64,000 nt of DNA from Macrotrachela quadricornifera (taxonomy: Eukaryota; Rotifera; Eurotatoria; Philodinida; Philodinidae): the NCBI GenBank assembly GCA_022393335.1, contig JAJEKB010021279.1, positions 1,357,960 through 1,421,959 on the forward strand, given 5' to 3'. Position numbers and translations under genes: made by a program. Positions 48,912-61,599 of this stretch are shown here, piece by piece (position 1 is the first letter of the stretch; the number at the start of each line of letters is the position of its first letter). The notes below the pieces were generated by a model, which saw only the letters and a program-made list of their open reading frames with translations, was not told where the DNA came from and did not search any database.

Positions 48912-50431
48912 CTAAAACCAAGGATCTTCATAATCCATTGTTTCATCAACAGGTATATCAATTGTTTTATTTAATTTTGATATCCATCTTTGACATTTTG
49001 CATCATCATAGAGCCATTTTTTCATATTATCATATATTTTATATGATTCTTTTGGATTATTTAATTTTTTACATAAATCACATAAATAATCATTTTCATC
49101 AGGTATAATAATTTCATATTTATTTTTCCATTCAAAATAACTATCATAAATTGTTGAATTTTTTACTACTTGAATAAGATATTGACCTAAATGTTCTGGT
49201 GATGAAAATTGATTTGCATCAATAAATGAATTTGGAATGTAAACATTTGATGTTTTAGAAAAAACAACCGGTATCATACGACTATTAATTATCACATTAG
49301 CATATTTTTCTGTAGCATAATCTTGACATAAGGAATTTTCAAATGCAAGATAAAATGGATGTGTATCAGCTAATTCATTTAAACATTCATAACGTGCTTT
49401 ACGACATTTATTCCATGAACAATGTCCAATACGAGTAATAGGTATAATTAAATTAAGACGTTTTAAATAATCTTCACGATTATTTTGTGAATAACAATTA
49501 CTAACCATTGATGCTGCACGAGCTTGACGATTATTTAAATATGATTGTTTGTTTATTGTTTCAGTATTAAGTGTATCTTTTCGACGCCATTGAAAATATC
49601 GATAATCGATATCCGAATCGATGCGATACTAAATATAAAAATATTATAGACAAATTGCTTATATATGCAATGAATTGAACATAATGAATCGCTGTATTTT
49701 ATATATCATTTTTTTTTATCATTTACTTCATCCTATTAGGAAAACAAAATATATCCAAAGAAATACCAGGAAAATCTCGACAATTTGCATAAGATCGCCT
49801 GTTTTATAGATACAATTTTTAAGCGATCAAATTACATACTTTTTTAAATACAAGATGAATTGATTTTTATATATGATTTTATAGAGACATTCAAAGACTA
49901 CCTTCAAAAACTTACTGTTGCTGTCCAATTAAAAAAATAATTTAAATGACCAACAATAGCTGTTGTTTTATATGGTGGTTCTTTTGTTAATAAAACATAT
50001 CTTTGATGAGATAAACGTGCTTTTGGCATATCATACATTTTAATACCACCACGTGCATGAAATATAATAGCATGACTATTACATAATTGTTGTCGATTAT
50101 TAGTTACTTTACATTGATCTGTACCACAACGTCCAGATAATGTAAATAAAAAATTATTTAAATAATTTTCATTAATTGTACCAGTAAATATTTTTGTCCA
50201 GAAAAGAATTAATTTTTGTTTTGTTTCAGTTTTATTAACATTTTTTTCACATATTTTTCCTTGTTGAATTTGATAAAATACATGTGCTTTATGATAATCA
50301 ATAAATAATTTTATTTTTAATATAATATAAGCAAATGTACATAGAAGAAGTATAAAAATCAAACAAGATTTTAAAATATAAGAAAATCTTAGACGACGAT
50401 GAAATCGAAAGAATATTAAACATCGATTCAT
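48912..50431 (-). CDS. Alpha-1,3-fucosyltransferase (GT10 family)
   Basis: Two exons, 49916-50431 and 48912-49628, join in phase 0 to 410 residues. A type II layout is seen: a short basic cytosolic end (MNRCLIFFRFHRRLRF), one membrane anchor at about residues 20-40, then a lumenal catalytic domain. GT10 marks are YRIDSDIDYRYF just after the splice, FYLAFENSLCQDYATEKY (the GDP-fucose binding motif), YIPNSFIDANQFSSPEHLGQYL and YFEWKNKY. It would transfer fucose from GDP-fucose to N-acetylglucosamine or an N-glycan core in the Golgi; acceptor choice cannot be read here. Length is normal for the family. Confidence 0.93.
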
Positions 50432-50613
50432 TCATTCACTTTTATATTAAATCTAAAATAAATGCATTGAATAAGATATGTAGATAACAATCATACGATA
50501 ACAACATTCACCTTTATTAGTAAATATTTACATAAATCGAGAAAGAAAAAAAAAACTAATAAATCTATAAGCAAATGTTTCTTTTTGCGTCGAGTGTGAT
50601 CATTTAACAATCG

Positions 50614-52452
50614 CTATATACATTTAGTATATGCTCTTTTTGATTTAAATTTCGAAAGTTTAACACTCCTATTATCTGATAGTGTTATTAGTTTAATGTC
50701 TTCAATAATTGATTCACGTACACGTTTTGTTTGTGTACGTTTTTGAACGAATACTTGCTGACCAATCAGAAGTTCGTAAACAGCACCACCAACTAAAAGA
50801 CCACCATTATGTGGTAAAAAACGAATAGAACACGATAAATCATTGCAAATCTAAAGAGAATATTACCGTTCACAACTCTATTCTCAACGATACAACATGA
50901 AAAAAAAAGGCAAAACTAACTGATAATCGATGTAAACAAAGACTTTTAATTATATTCCATACATAGACAGTATCATCATCAATACTCGCTAATATTGACC
51001 CATCATCTTCACGAAATGTAATACTTTGAATCCATCCTGTATGACCAAAAAGACGAGAATGTCTATGCGCAGTGTCAATATGCCAAATAATAATGATTTT
51101 ATCCCACCCAGCAGACGCCTACTCAGATAAAAAATATATATATTAGCGTATGTATACAGAACAAAGTATACCTACAATATATGGTAAATATGAAAAAGCT
51201 AATGAACGAACATTATTAAAATGACCTTGAAGTAGAATAGGTTTTAATAGTAAGAGTTCATCGAGATTATATAAGAATATATTATGATCATAAGAACCAG
51301 TTGCCTAAAAAACTAATATCTTACTTTAAATTCAACAAAATTAGAATTAATTGTTTAATAATGGTGAATATTCATCCCTTACCAAGTTATTGTTATGACC
51401 TTCACTATCGGTTCAATTATATAATATCACTGTTTTAGTTATCTAACCCAAAATCTTATGTATTCTATATTTCTTACTGTAACTAAACTAACAAAGTGTA
51501 TTTTACAAGAACAAACAATATTTGAAAGGAATATTGAACGAACTTGAGTAAACCAACAGCCAATACTCAAATAAGGTCTATGCTATTCTTAATTAATGGT
51601 TGAAATGAATTGTTGCTTCTTATAAATTCGAATCTTTTAAAGCCTGTTTAACCCATATAATCGCTAACGTGAAATATGAAGTAGAGTTGTCATGAATGAG
51701 TCGCCCGATAGGACAAATTGTAAAGGACTAAAATGAGCATGGGACGTAGCGTATAGAATGAAAAATCATGGGACAAAATGCATAGATGTTTTGATAATGA
51801 GAAAAAATTTATTATGACATTTCGTTTTTTACCATTAAATTTTTCTTTGGATGAAAAGCAATTGATTGTACTGCATTTGTATGATGATAAAAATTATAAA
51901 CTTGTTCACCTGTCTACTTAAACAAATATGTTTTTTTTTTCTTTTAAAATAATCTTTTTTCTTACTATAACATTCCATAATATTGTTCGACAATCCCATG
52001 CACCACTTGCTAAAAATTGATTATCTGATGAAAATTGAAGACAATCCGATGAATATATATGACCTTAAAATAAAATAAATTAATCTTAAAAAAATTTTCG
52101 AATTTTTTTTTTATTACCAGAAAGTAAATGTAATAAACTTCCAGTCCTTGTTATGTATAAACGAATATAAATATCATTTGATGTTGATGCAAAATATTTA
52201 TCATTATTTGAGATAGCTAATGCTCGAATACGACCTTAAACTTCTATAAACATATTTGATTATGAAAGAAATGCTTTTTTTACCTGTTTCTTGTTGAATT
52301 TTAAATGTTAAATGATCATATATTGTATTCCATATACGAATACATCCATTAATTGATCCTGTAAGAAGAATTTCCAAATCACTTGAAAATACTAAACAAT
52401 TTATTTCATCTTTATGTCCACCATATAATGATAAATTACAATGAGAAAACAT
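50614..52452 (-). CDS. WD40-repeat protein, 342 aa
   Basis: Seven exons, 52284-52452, 52118-52234, 51966-52063, 51833-51913, 51176-51304, 50921-51118 and 50614-50850, with consistent phases. About six WD repeats are visible: GHKDEINCLVF...LLTGSINGCIRIWN; IRALAISNN...YIRLY; GHIYSSDCLQFS...LASGAWDCRTILWN; HTNAVQSIAFHPKK...ATGSYDHNIFLYN; GHFNNVRSLAFS...ASAGWDKIIIIWH; GHTGWIQSITF...ASIDDDTVYVWN. A basic C-terminal tail with KRTQTKRV follows. It forms a single beta-propeller, presumably a scaffold; orthology not recognised. Intron 4 (51305-51832) is long compared with the others. Confidence 0.88.
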
Positions 52453-54098
52453 GTTCTATATGTAATCAGATCTGAGTCTTAATGATTTTTTTCTTTTTTT
52501 GTTTATTCTTTGTTAGATCGTCGAACGAAGAAATGTCGATTATTTCTTTTCTTCTTTTTTTTCTCGTCTATTGCTACTTTTTAATATTATCAGCATAAGG
52601 AAGAAATTATTTTTAATAAGGCATACTAGATAAACATTAATGAGTACCTTTAACGCATAGAATAAGAATTTTTAGACAAAAATAAATTATTTAAAATGCA
52701 ATCAAAACAGTAGTAAACATGTATGCTTTATTTTAGATAGTAGCATGTAACAGAACATGTGCCTATTGTTTGTTAATAAGAAGAAGAATCGTATGGAGAT
52801 TTTTTCATATATTTAAATCATTAATTTATTTTATGTCTTCAATTATACGAGAATTTAAAAATTTCGACAAATAAAGAGAATTAAATTTCTTTGTGGTTCT
52901 ATGATGAAAAACGATGTGTGACAACTGAAGATGTATTTTTCTTGTTAGATTTACAGATTTTTAGTCTAGTATTGTATTTGATCAATTCATACATTTCTAC
53001 AATTAACAAACCTTGATTTTATTAAATAAAAAAAATATTCATCAATAGGCAGAATCTAATGAAATAAATTTGTTCAAATTTTAAACTATTTTTAAATAAA
53101 GATACTATGAGTCATTCTTAATTGACATTCTTCCAATAGATTTGTCACAAAAATGAACCCAATGAGTTCATAATTTACCAATATTGAACTTGATATCAAA
53201 GAAATTCTCAATAGATGTCCTTTTTAATTATATTGATTTTCATGAGAATATTGAATCAGCTAATTTATTTTTTAAGAAACAAAGAATTTACATACAGATG
53301 ATTATTATATTTTATATAATGATCTATTTCTCTATTCAATGATAGTATTATTGTTTCATATGCGCTAAATAGAGTTATAATAACGAATTTTTCGTATATA
53401 TTTATAAGAAATCTATTAGTTTATCTTCAAGTTTATTATAGCATCATAAACATAGCTTATATAGATAAGATAGAAAGACTGATAATGAATAACTGACAGC
53501 TTTTTTTTAATATGAATGCTGTTAAAATTCATCATAGTGATGTGACAAATTGTCGTATGGACAAAATGTTGAAAGATTTTATGGCACAAAATATTTGTAT
53601 ACTTTCAACTGATATTCTAGAAAATGATAATAAAGAATGAAGAAGAATATTGAGCTGAAACTTGACTAAAACATTCACAAAAACCCGAAAAAGTTTTTTC
53701 AATATTACGCCAAATCTTTTGTATCGGATTCTTTTGTAATCTCTCAATGAAATAAAAAAATTCTGTGGCACAATGTGAAGTTTAACTGTTCTGTTTTGTA
53801 GGTCATTTAGTGAAGTGTTTGTGTCAAAGTTTTTTCGAATCTATCTTTAGAAAAACCTTTATAGATTTGGTGAAGTCTTGGTGTCTTGAAAATCGTGTTC
53901 TGACACCTTCAGAATTCATAGAGTAAGTTACTTTATTTATTTGAGATTTGATCACTAAATAGCAGTCTAGTTATAATTATTGAATTCATATTTCAGTCTA
54001 TTAGTATATATTATGTGTTTATATTTTGAAGTAAACTGATGACTTTAATATATCTTTGAGATATAAATAATAAAACCTCAAGATTAAAAAGAAAAAAT
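52453..54098. other. AT-rich intergenic DNA
   Basis: No supported exon. A 42-codon ATG frame at 53514-53639 has no splice or family support. The 53780-53930 stretch is T/G-rich but not obviously repetitive. Confidence 0.5.
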
Positions 54099-55691
54099 TT
54101 ATGCATTTTGTAAACGTTCTTCAATAATTGCTGCCAATGGATTTTCAACAGGTTGTTCCATTGTAAGATCCGTATTACGTCGACGTCGTAGTCGATATAC
54201 ACCAAAACCAAGTGATAATAATACAATTACAACAACCACTACTCCAGCAACAACAGCACCGAATGCAACAGGACCAAGATTATCATTTTTATCGGAATTA
54301 TCACTAGATTTACATTTTAATAAATTTAATTGTGTTTCAATAGTGCAAGGTGTTCGTGTAGAATTATATAAACATAATGGTTGTAATACTGTATTATTAA
54401 TTATTTCATTTTGTATTTTATCTTTGTAAAATAAATCAACAACACAATTACATTCATGTGTAACATCTAAATGTAGATTAAGTAAATCAGGTGCATTTTT
54501 AAATACTGTAAAATAAGAACAGAAATTATTATCTGTTAATGTATGACCACGTAGATGAACATTCATAAAATGACTTGTATGACTTAAACGTGTAAGTAAA
54601 TCAATAATCATATTTTCTGTGAAATTTGTATTTGAAATATCAATTGAAATAAGATTTGTTATATTTGGATTGAAGTAATCTTTTATTATATTATCATTAT
54701 TTTCACTAATAAAACTATTTGAAAAATCGATTATTTGTAATTCTGGTAAAGTTGTTAAAATATTTGTTTTAAGAAATAAATCAAGTTGTTGATTTTTTAA
54801 TAATAAATGTTTAGTATAACTATATGCTCTCCAATTATAATTTGAATCAAGAATTTTTATTGGATTATTACTTAAATCAAATTTATTTAATTTCATTAAT
54901 GTACCATCAACTATAGATAATGGAAATCTTTCTAAATTAAGATTATTTGAAATAATTAATTCTTCAAGTACAAGTGTCCATGCTTGAAATGTATGTGGAT
55001 TAATAATTTGAAGACTTGTATTCGATATTTCTAATGATTTTGATCTTATTAAAAATGATGGTAAATTTTTATCAGTTAATTGTGTTAAACTAGGAGAATT
55101 TATAATTGATAAATAATTAACATCAGCAGCTTTTTCTGTACTTTGTAAAAAACCAGTTATACCACATTGTTCAAATATAAGAATATTAATATCTAAATCA
55201 CTACCAAAACAATTTGTATTAAACATTGGTATTCCATTGAAATTTTTAAGATTAAAAAATTGTAAACGTTCAATTTTAATATAATTAAATGCATTATATT
55301 TTAATATTATATTAGATGATATATTTAAATCACCAATTTCAATTGATAATTTTGAATTTTCAGGTATATTAATTGACTTTGAAAATGTTTCAGATTCAAT
55401 AATTGATATATTAATTAATTTAATTGAATATGTTTGATTTTCAGAAAATGTTATATTATTAAAAATATATGTTGGAATTTGTTGAAAATTACGAAATATA
55501 TATGTATTAACAGGTGGAAAACATGATAAAACAGGAAATATATTATTTTCATTTTCATTTCGAAGTAAACCATCACATGTTATTGTCATTGAAACATTAT
55601 TTAAATGACAAAATGGACTTTTTTCACAATGGGAATAAATTGTATTTAATTGAAAGGATAATACAAAAAGAAAAAGATAAATACACAACAT
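54099..55691 (-). CDS. Type I membrane LRR-like receptor protein
   Basis: Single-exon gene. The first ATG of the frame is at 55691, followed by a signal peptide (MLCIYLFLFVLSFQLNTIYS), giving 530 residues. The ectodomain has a Cys pair at its start (HCEKSPFCH), diverged leucine-rich segments (LEELIISNNLNLERFPL, LNKFDLSNNPIKIL, LQIIDFSNSFI, LISIDISNTNF), many N-glycosylation sequons and a Cys-rich cap (HECNCVVDLFY, PLCLYNSTRTPC). One membrane helix follows (VAFGAVVAGVVVVVIVLLSLGFGVY), then a basic stop-transfer RLRRRR and a tail of about 25 residues without a TIR domain. Likely a cell-surface recognition or adhesion protein; ligand unknown. Confidence 0.85.
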   Translation of the reverse strand: MLCIYLFLFVLSFQLNTIYSHCEKSPFCHLNNVSMTITCDGLLRNENENNIFPVLSCFPPVNTYIFRNFQQIPTYIFNNITFSENQTYSIKLINISIIESETFSKSINIPENSKLSIEIGDLNISSNIILKYNAFNYIKIERLQFFNLKNFNGIPMFNTNCFGSDLDINILIFEQCGITGFLQSTEKAADVNYLSIINSPSLTQLTDKNLPSFLIRSKSLEISNTSLQIINPHTFQAWTLVLEELIISNNLNLERFPLSIVDGTLMKLNKFDLSNNPIKILDSNYNWRAYSYTKHLLLKNQQLDLFLKTNILTTLPELQIIDFSNSFISENNDNIIKDYFNPNITNLISIDISNTNFTENMIIDLLTRLSHTSHFMNVHLRGHTLTDNNFCSYFTVFKNAPDLLNLHLDVTHECNCVVDLFYKDKIQNEIINNTVLQPLCLYNSTRTPCTIETQLNLLKCKSSDNSDKNDNLGPVAFGAVVAGVVVVVIVLLSLGFGVYRLRRRRNTDLTMEQPVENPLAAIIEERLQNA

Positions 55692-56439
55692 TATTAAATT
55701 ATTAAATATACGAAAAGACAATAATAAAAGAAAATTTTAGTTGTTTAAGCTTATCATCAGTTTTTTTTTATTGTCGTGTGATAAACATTGCGTCAAAGTT
55801 AAAGATAAAAACTAAAATTCTTTTATTTTTTCATTAAAGAAAAAGTCCAAACTGTTTATCATGAATCATTGTTTTCATATAGGTTTTTTTATATAATTAA
55901 TTCATATGAATAAAATATTCGTTTATTCATTGAACGATATTTATCATCTTGTAAATAAATTAATAAAATAATCATATAATAAACTTAATGAACTATTTTT
56001 TGTATATAATTAATGTCTAAATTGAATATAAAAAAAAAGAGAGTAGGTGGAAAAAAGAAGATAATAAATCTTTCATTTTTATTTTAATTAATTCATTTGA
56101 TACATATATATCTCATATTATTAAATAAAACATCTTAGATAATATTTCAATATAAAAACTCATTTGAATTTTAATCAATGAAATGAAGAGAAATAGTTTC
56201 TCTTTTTTTTTTTGTATATTAATAATTCTATGACGTTAAACAAATGTCTAGGAATATGTTTTCATATCATTTTTCACTGTACATATTGCGTATATCATGA
56301 TTTAAGAAATTAGAAGACCATATTAATAAATTCCCTCATGTCAAAAAACTAGATGATCTTTTCTTTTTTTCTCATCTATATATAAATAGTGAAATTTCAA
56401 TTCATTTACATTCAAGAACATCATTATATTCTTCTTACG
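55692..56439. other. Divergent intergenic region
   Basis: AT-rich DNA between the LRR-like gene and the neuropeptide gene, both reading outward. It carries the TATA box at 56377-56389. No exon. Confidence 0.5.
56377..56389 (+). promoter_or_regulatory. TATA box of the neuropeptide gene
   Basis: TATATATAAATAG lies 51 bp before the ATG at 56440, so transcription would start near 56405-56415 with a very short 5' UTR. The match to the TATAWAAR consensus is full, though the AT-rich setting weakens the evidence. Confidence 0.5.
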
Positions 56440-56822
56440 ATGAGCAAGGTAAGATAAATAAATATATTTATATAATATCTCTTTTTTAAACATTATTTTA
56501 GCTCAATTTAACCGTTTCTACTTCATGTTTCCGTTTTATTGCTTTATTATTTCTATTTATTATATATGTATCAGCAAAAAATATCGAAAGTATTTCAAAT
56601 GATCAATATGATAATGATGATGGAGAATTAAAACATCTTTTAACATCAGATAATTCATATTTATTAAAGAATATCAATAGTCGTTTAGAACGTTCATCAA
56701 TGTCAATTGATGATACTTTACAATATGCTCAAATTCATATAATACCGTATAAGAAGCGAACAATTCCAATTGAACTTCAAAAGGCTCTTTATGCTCATGG
56801 AATTGTAGGTCGACGACGTTAA
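56440..56822 (+). CDS. Candidate neuropeptide precursor, 109 aa
   Basis: Two exons, 56440-56448 (only MSK) and 56502-56822, in phase 0. A signal peptide follows the splice: FRFIALLFLFIIYVSA, with cleavage likely after SAK or SA. The propeptide is acidic (NDQYDNDDGE). The C-terminus has the processing pattern YKKR, then TIPIELQKALYAHGIVG, then RRR and stop. KKR and RRR are prohormone convertase sites, and the Gly before RRR is an amide donor, so the predicted peptide is TIPIELQKALYAHGIV-amide. A spacer with SRLERSS may also be cut. I do not match the mature sequence to a known neuropeptide family. Size, single terminal peptide and TATA promoter fit a neuroendocrine gene. Confidence 0.75.
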
Positions 56823-57181
56823 AATATAAAAGACTAACATTTGATTTCCTTTGGTATTTAAATAAGAATCAAATAAAATAAAAAAATAAAGAATATAAAT
56901 GATAGATCTTATAATTTATTTGAAATTTTTAATATATATTGTTTCATTTGAAAAATTAATTTTCTATTTTTCAATTAAAATTAATATTAGTTAGAATTTA
57001 CAATTTTCTAAATGATTATAATAGAAAAATAAACAACTTGATTGAAATCATAATCGGCTCTGACTAATACTGACCTCTGTCAATGATATTTAATAAAATA
57101 GTATTCATGACAACTAAGATTTTGTATATTTAGTTATGGTATTTAATAGTTATTTATCAATAATATCAGTTTTTTTGTCTA
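56823..57181. other. Short intergenic region
   Basis: AT-rich DNA between two same-strand genes. AATAAA-type signals follow the neuropeptide stop by about 50-70 bp. Nothing else seen. Confidence 0.5.
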
Positions 57182-59098
57182 ATGCCTGAAAAGTAAGTTA
57201 TCTATAAATATATATATATATCCTATTATTTATTAATTTTGAAATTTGATAGACCAAAAATACGGTCATTAAGTAGTAGTCGTCAACGACGACAACTAAA
57301 ACGTTCTTCTAGTTTAAATACAACTTCATCAACATCTACAAATGCTCTCTTTATTAAGGGTATTGATTTACGTACTACAAAAGAAAAAATTGAAGATTTA
57401 GAAAAAGAAATAATTGAATTAAATGATGAATCTACTGTAATTAATGTTATTTTATTTAAAAATTTTTTTTTCTATTAATTTTTTATTTCTATAGTCTGAA
57501 AAATATCTTAATCATCTTGTTCTCATGCAAGTTTATACTAATCTTGAATATGGTGATATTTCTATTGAAAATGCGCATGCTTATTTAAATTTAAGTAAAT
57601 TTTATTTAAATAAAAAAATTAATTTCTTACCTCAAGCTAAATTCCATGCACTTAGTGCTCAACAAATTCTTAAACAATTAAATATAAAACCAAATGATGA
57701 TAATTTAACAGAAAATTTACTTGCTTATGAGATTTATTTTATTTTAATTAAATGTTCAATAAATGCAAAAAAAAATTTATTACAACGTGAAATAAAAACA
57801 AAAAATAAACATATTTTATCTATTGATAAAACACATATTGATCATGATATTAATTTAATAGAAAAATATTTAAAAAAATTACAACATTTAATAAATATAG
57901 ATAATTATGAACAAATTTATATAAAATATTTATTTATTAAATTTGATGCAATTATACTTAATTTACAAGAATTTAATAAATCTATATATAAATTAATTGA
58001 TGAAATTCTAAATTATATTAATAAATATTATATAAAAGATCAAATTAAATATAAAATTGATTTATATTTACGTTCTGGATCATATTTAATTAATTATAAA
58101 GATAATATTCAAGATGGTTTATTATATTATAGAAAAGCAGTTGAATTATCTGTTGAACAAGAAAAAATTCAATCAACAAATGAACATAAACATCAACTTG
58201 CTAATGTAATTCTTCAACGAAGTATTGCAAAAGTTAGAACAGATCATTTAACAGGTATAAAACAAAATTAAAACTGTATATATTTCACTCTTTTTTTTTC
58301 TAGATGATTTAGAAAAAGATTTTCAACGTACTATTCAATTATATAAACAACCAAATAATGAAATAAATAAAAATGCTTTAAAAACCATCGACGAATTAGC
58401 AACTTTTTATACCAAAATAGAAAAATATCAGGTTTTAGAAATATAACTAACTATTCATAACATAAGAATTAGGATAATTTTAAATGTATCGTAGAACATT
58501 TCTAACGGTAGTTAATTACTAAAACCTCATGCTGTTTTTTCAATCTTTATTAAAATCTCTTTGCTAATCAGTTGAGTAAAATAATGTTATTTAGGATGCT
58601 TTAAATGTTCTTTGTGAAAGTTTACCAGATAAAATTCGATTATTTGGTGATTTTTCTGAAGAAGTTATACAAACAGAATCACGTATTGGTGCAATTTATC
58701 TACGAGAAGGTGAATGTCTCAATGCAATTGAACATTTAAAAACGGTATAAAATTATTATTTTTCTTCAATATAAAATTCAAGAATTTTATATTTAGTGTC
58801 TCGATATACAAGAATTAGTTTATGGTATAAATGATCCACGAACATGTCAAACACGAAATTCAGTTGAATTATTAAAAAAGTATATTTATCTATAATCCTT
58901 TTTTGTTTTGTTAATAATAATAATATTTTTTTTTAAAGAGATCCTATGGTTTCTCGAACATTCTTTGCTCGATTATTAGATGGTAAACATCAAAATCGTC
59001 CAGCATTTCAAATTACAAATAAAATTTCTCATGATAAAGAAGATTTTCAATTATTTCAAAAAGTTACAAAAAAACCACCATTTAGCAGAAAAACTTAG
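57182..59098 (+). CDS. TPR protein resembling TTC23/TTC23L
   Basis: Seven exons, 57182-57192, 57253-57436, 57495-58254, 58304-58431, 58595-58744, 58797-58879 and 58939-59098, with consistent phases and 491 residues. The first exon encodes only MPE plus part of a Lys codon. After a basic Ser-rich start (SSSRQRRQLKRSSSLN) comes a coiled-coil (KEKIEDLEKEIIELNDE), then helical pairs of TPR type: NAHAYLNLSKFYLNKK...QAKFHALSAQQIL, DGLLYYRKAVELS and RIGAIYLREGECLNAIEHL. The YGDISIENAHAYLNLSKFY block and the C-terminal YGINDPRTCQTRNSVELL resemble TTC23-type proteins, which act at the ciliary base (EvC zone). The specific assignment is moderate; a TPR-like fold is well supported. Confidence 0.7.
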
Positions 59099-59216
59099 CT
59101 TTTATTAAATAGAAGAAAGAAAAAATAAAAGATGTATATATACTATGGTTAAATGGAAATAAAAAAAAACAAAAAATTATAATTAATTAAAAAATATAAG
59201 GAGAAATTTTTTGATT

Positions 59217-61599
59217 TTATATTTTATAACGATCTGTTGCTAATTGAATAACTTCATCATTAATTGATGGAATTTGAAGATTATTAAGACTATCAATTGT
59301 TGATTGTGAAACTGGAAAACCCCAAAATTTAAATAATGGTATTAAATTATGATTAACATGACGTGAAAATGTCATTATCCAATAATCCATTTTTTCTTGA
59401 TTAGAATTTAATGTTGGATTTAATTCATCATATTTACGAAAAACAGCTTTATAACTATCCCAACCATATTCTCTAGCAAGTTGAGCATAAATAAGTAATG
59501 CAACACCTGCTTTCGATTTCCATTCATCAAAATTTGCTCCATTAGCAAGATATTTTTGAGCTTCAGAAATTCCTCCAAACCATTCATGAATCCATGGTTT
59601 AAGATGACAAACAACATCCATAGCATGTAATGTAAATATATTAACTGTTACTTCACCAGTACCTTCAAATGCTATTTAAACACAAAAAAAAAAATTTTTT
59701 TCTCATATAAATAAATATATTATTAATTCTATATACTTACTCCATGAAGGTTTTTGACTATTATGTCCAATTTCATGAAATAAACCCCAAGAACCTTCTT
59801 TTTCAAGAGTATCAATATTAAAAATGAAAAATTTTTGTTTTGGATCACTAATATCTAAATGTGTTACAATAGGATATCCAGCATCTATAATAAAAATAAT
59901 TATTTAATAATAAATATTAAAAAATCTAATCTTACGCATATATCCATGACTAGCTTGTTCATCACTAACAACACGTTCACGACGCTTTGGTTTTGTTCCA
60001 ACTAATTCATGATGTGCAAGTACAACTGAATCCCAAAATTGAAGAGTTCGATCTAATTTATTACTATCTAATTCTCTTACACTTGTTGATGGAACATTAA
60101 AAACAATATAATTTCCAGAAATATCTGCCCATAAACCTTGAGCATTTTCACGTTGATATTCCCATGATTCAGCACGATTAGGATCAGAAAGATTATAACT
60201 TGGTGCTAAAACTACTCGATGTATATTAACAGTAATCGAACTTGGACCTCCTTCAGGACTTTCAAGAAAAACTAAACCTCCAAAAGCTGAACACATTTCT
60301 ATTCTTCTAGTATTAAGAGGTTTAGAAATAGATACACAATTCCAACGACGAAATTCTTCACAATTTCTTATATCATCACTATGACAACCAATTCTAGCAG
60401 ACCAACCAGTAGTACCTTTTTGTTGTAAAACATTTATTTCAATAGAAGTACCTGGAGCAGCATAATGACCTAAGAAGAAAAAAATTATATTCTAAATATG
60501 ATCATTTAGATAAGAATATCGTATACCTGTACAAAACCACTCTCTTGTTTTTGATTCAGCCGTACATATAACATTAGTTTCAAATTGAGGTGTTTCAGTA
60601 AAATCTCCAGGAAAATTATTTACGCCTAAAAGAATTATATAGATAATGACTAATATGATAATAAACTTACTAGGAGCTTTGATGCCTGGTAAACGACTTA
60701 GTATACTACAAAGACCTTGTGATTGTTCCCGACATTTTTTATCTTTAATAGGAGATTTCTTATCAGGTATGACATCTTGAGCAGCATTTTTTACCATATT
60801 TTCTAATGATTCCATAGATACATTTGGTAATTCTCCACCAATATCTTTAATTGCACCTCCAATAATAGAATAAAGTTCTTTTGCATTAGGATTTGCATAT
60901 AAATCTTCAATTGTTTGTTGTATATTTTTAAATTTAATTAATTCAGGTTGAAATGGAACTGGATTAGGACAATCTGCTATTGAATTAGTTAATCGAATAC
61001 CAAGACAATTACAAAAATATGAAAATGGAAAATCAGATAATTGTTTGCCTGGATTTAATTGCATCCAACCCCAAGCTGTTGTACCACATAAAAGTGCTCC
61101 ACCTGATAGTAAATATTCAAACTAAAAAAAAACAAAAAACAAAGAAATTCAAATTTTTTGTTTTTTAAATATATTAAATAAGAAAAATAAATACCAAATC
61201 ATTCATAAATTCTCCATCTTTATTATCATGTGCATCCCATAGAAGTATTTTATTTTTTGTATCAACATTATACATTGCTTGTATCGTTTTAAGATTTAAT
61301 ATTTCATTTGATGATCCTTTTGAAACCCATTGTTTACAATTATTAACAAATTGTATATGATCTTTATTTTCTTGTGGTGTAGTAAAAAGGTTTAAATAAC
61401 CATTTTGACCAAATACTATACAACGTCCTTCACCAAATCGTGCTGCAACAATAATAACATTAAATGAATTATCACCACATAATACAGCACGTGTATCTGG
61501 ACTTAATGGAACAAGAACACCAGGTGAACCTAGTCTTTCGAAAGAAGTTACACCATTAAATAATATTTGTGGTACTTGATCAAATTCTTCGTCATTCAT
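59217..61599 (-). CDS. TCAF-like protein with M60-type peptidase domain
   Basis: Six exons, 61195-61599, 60671-61121, 60527-60625, 59936-60469, 59741-59884 and 59217-59671, join in frame to 695 residues (vertebrate TCAF1 is about 920). The N-terminal half matches the TCAF glutamine-amidotransferase-like region (LFNGVTSFERLG, VIIVAARFGEGRCIVFG, YLLSGGALLCGTTAWGWMQ). The C-terminal half is the M60/PF13402 domain (ARIGCHSDDI, LGGLVF-like, GLWADISGNYIVFNVPS, SHGYMHAGYPIVTHL, then GLFHEIGHNSQ). HEIGH supplies both His ligands and the Glu of a gluzincin site. Vertebrate TCAFs bind TRPM8 and have lost the second His, so this copy could be an active metallopeptidase. The second N-terminal repeat of vertebrate TCAF seems absent. 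Confidence 0.88.

Noticed and set aside
53514..53639. 42-codon plus-strand ATG frame (MNAVKIHHSDV...)
   Set aside because: Too short, no splice or homology support; similar frames occur by chance in this region.
55692..55721. N-terminal extension of the LRR-like protein to 540 residues
   Set aside because: The extension would start at TTG; the first ATG at 55691 gives a clean signal peptide.
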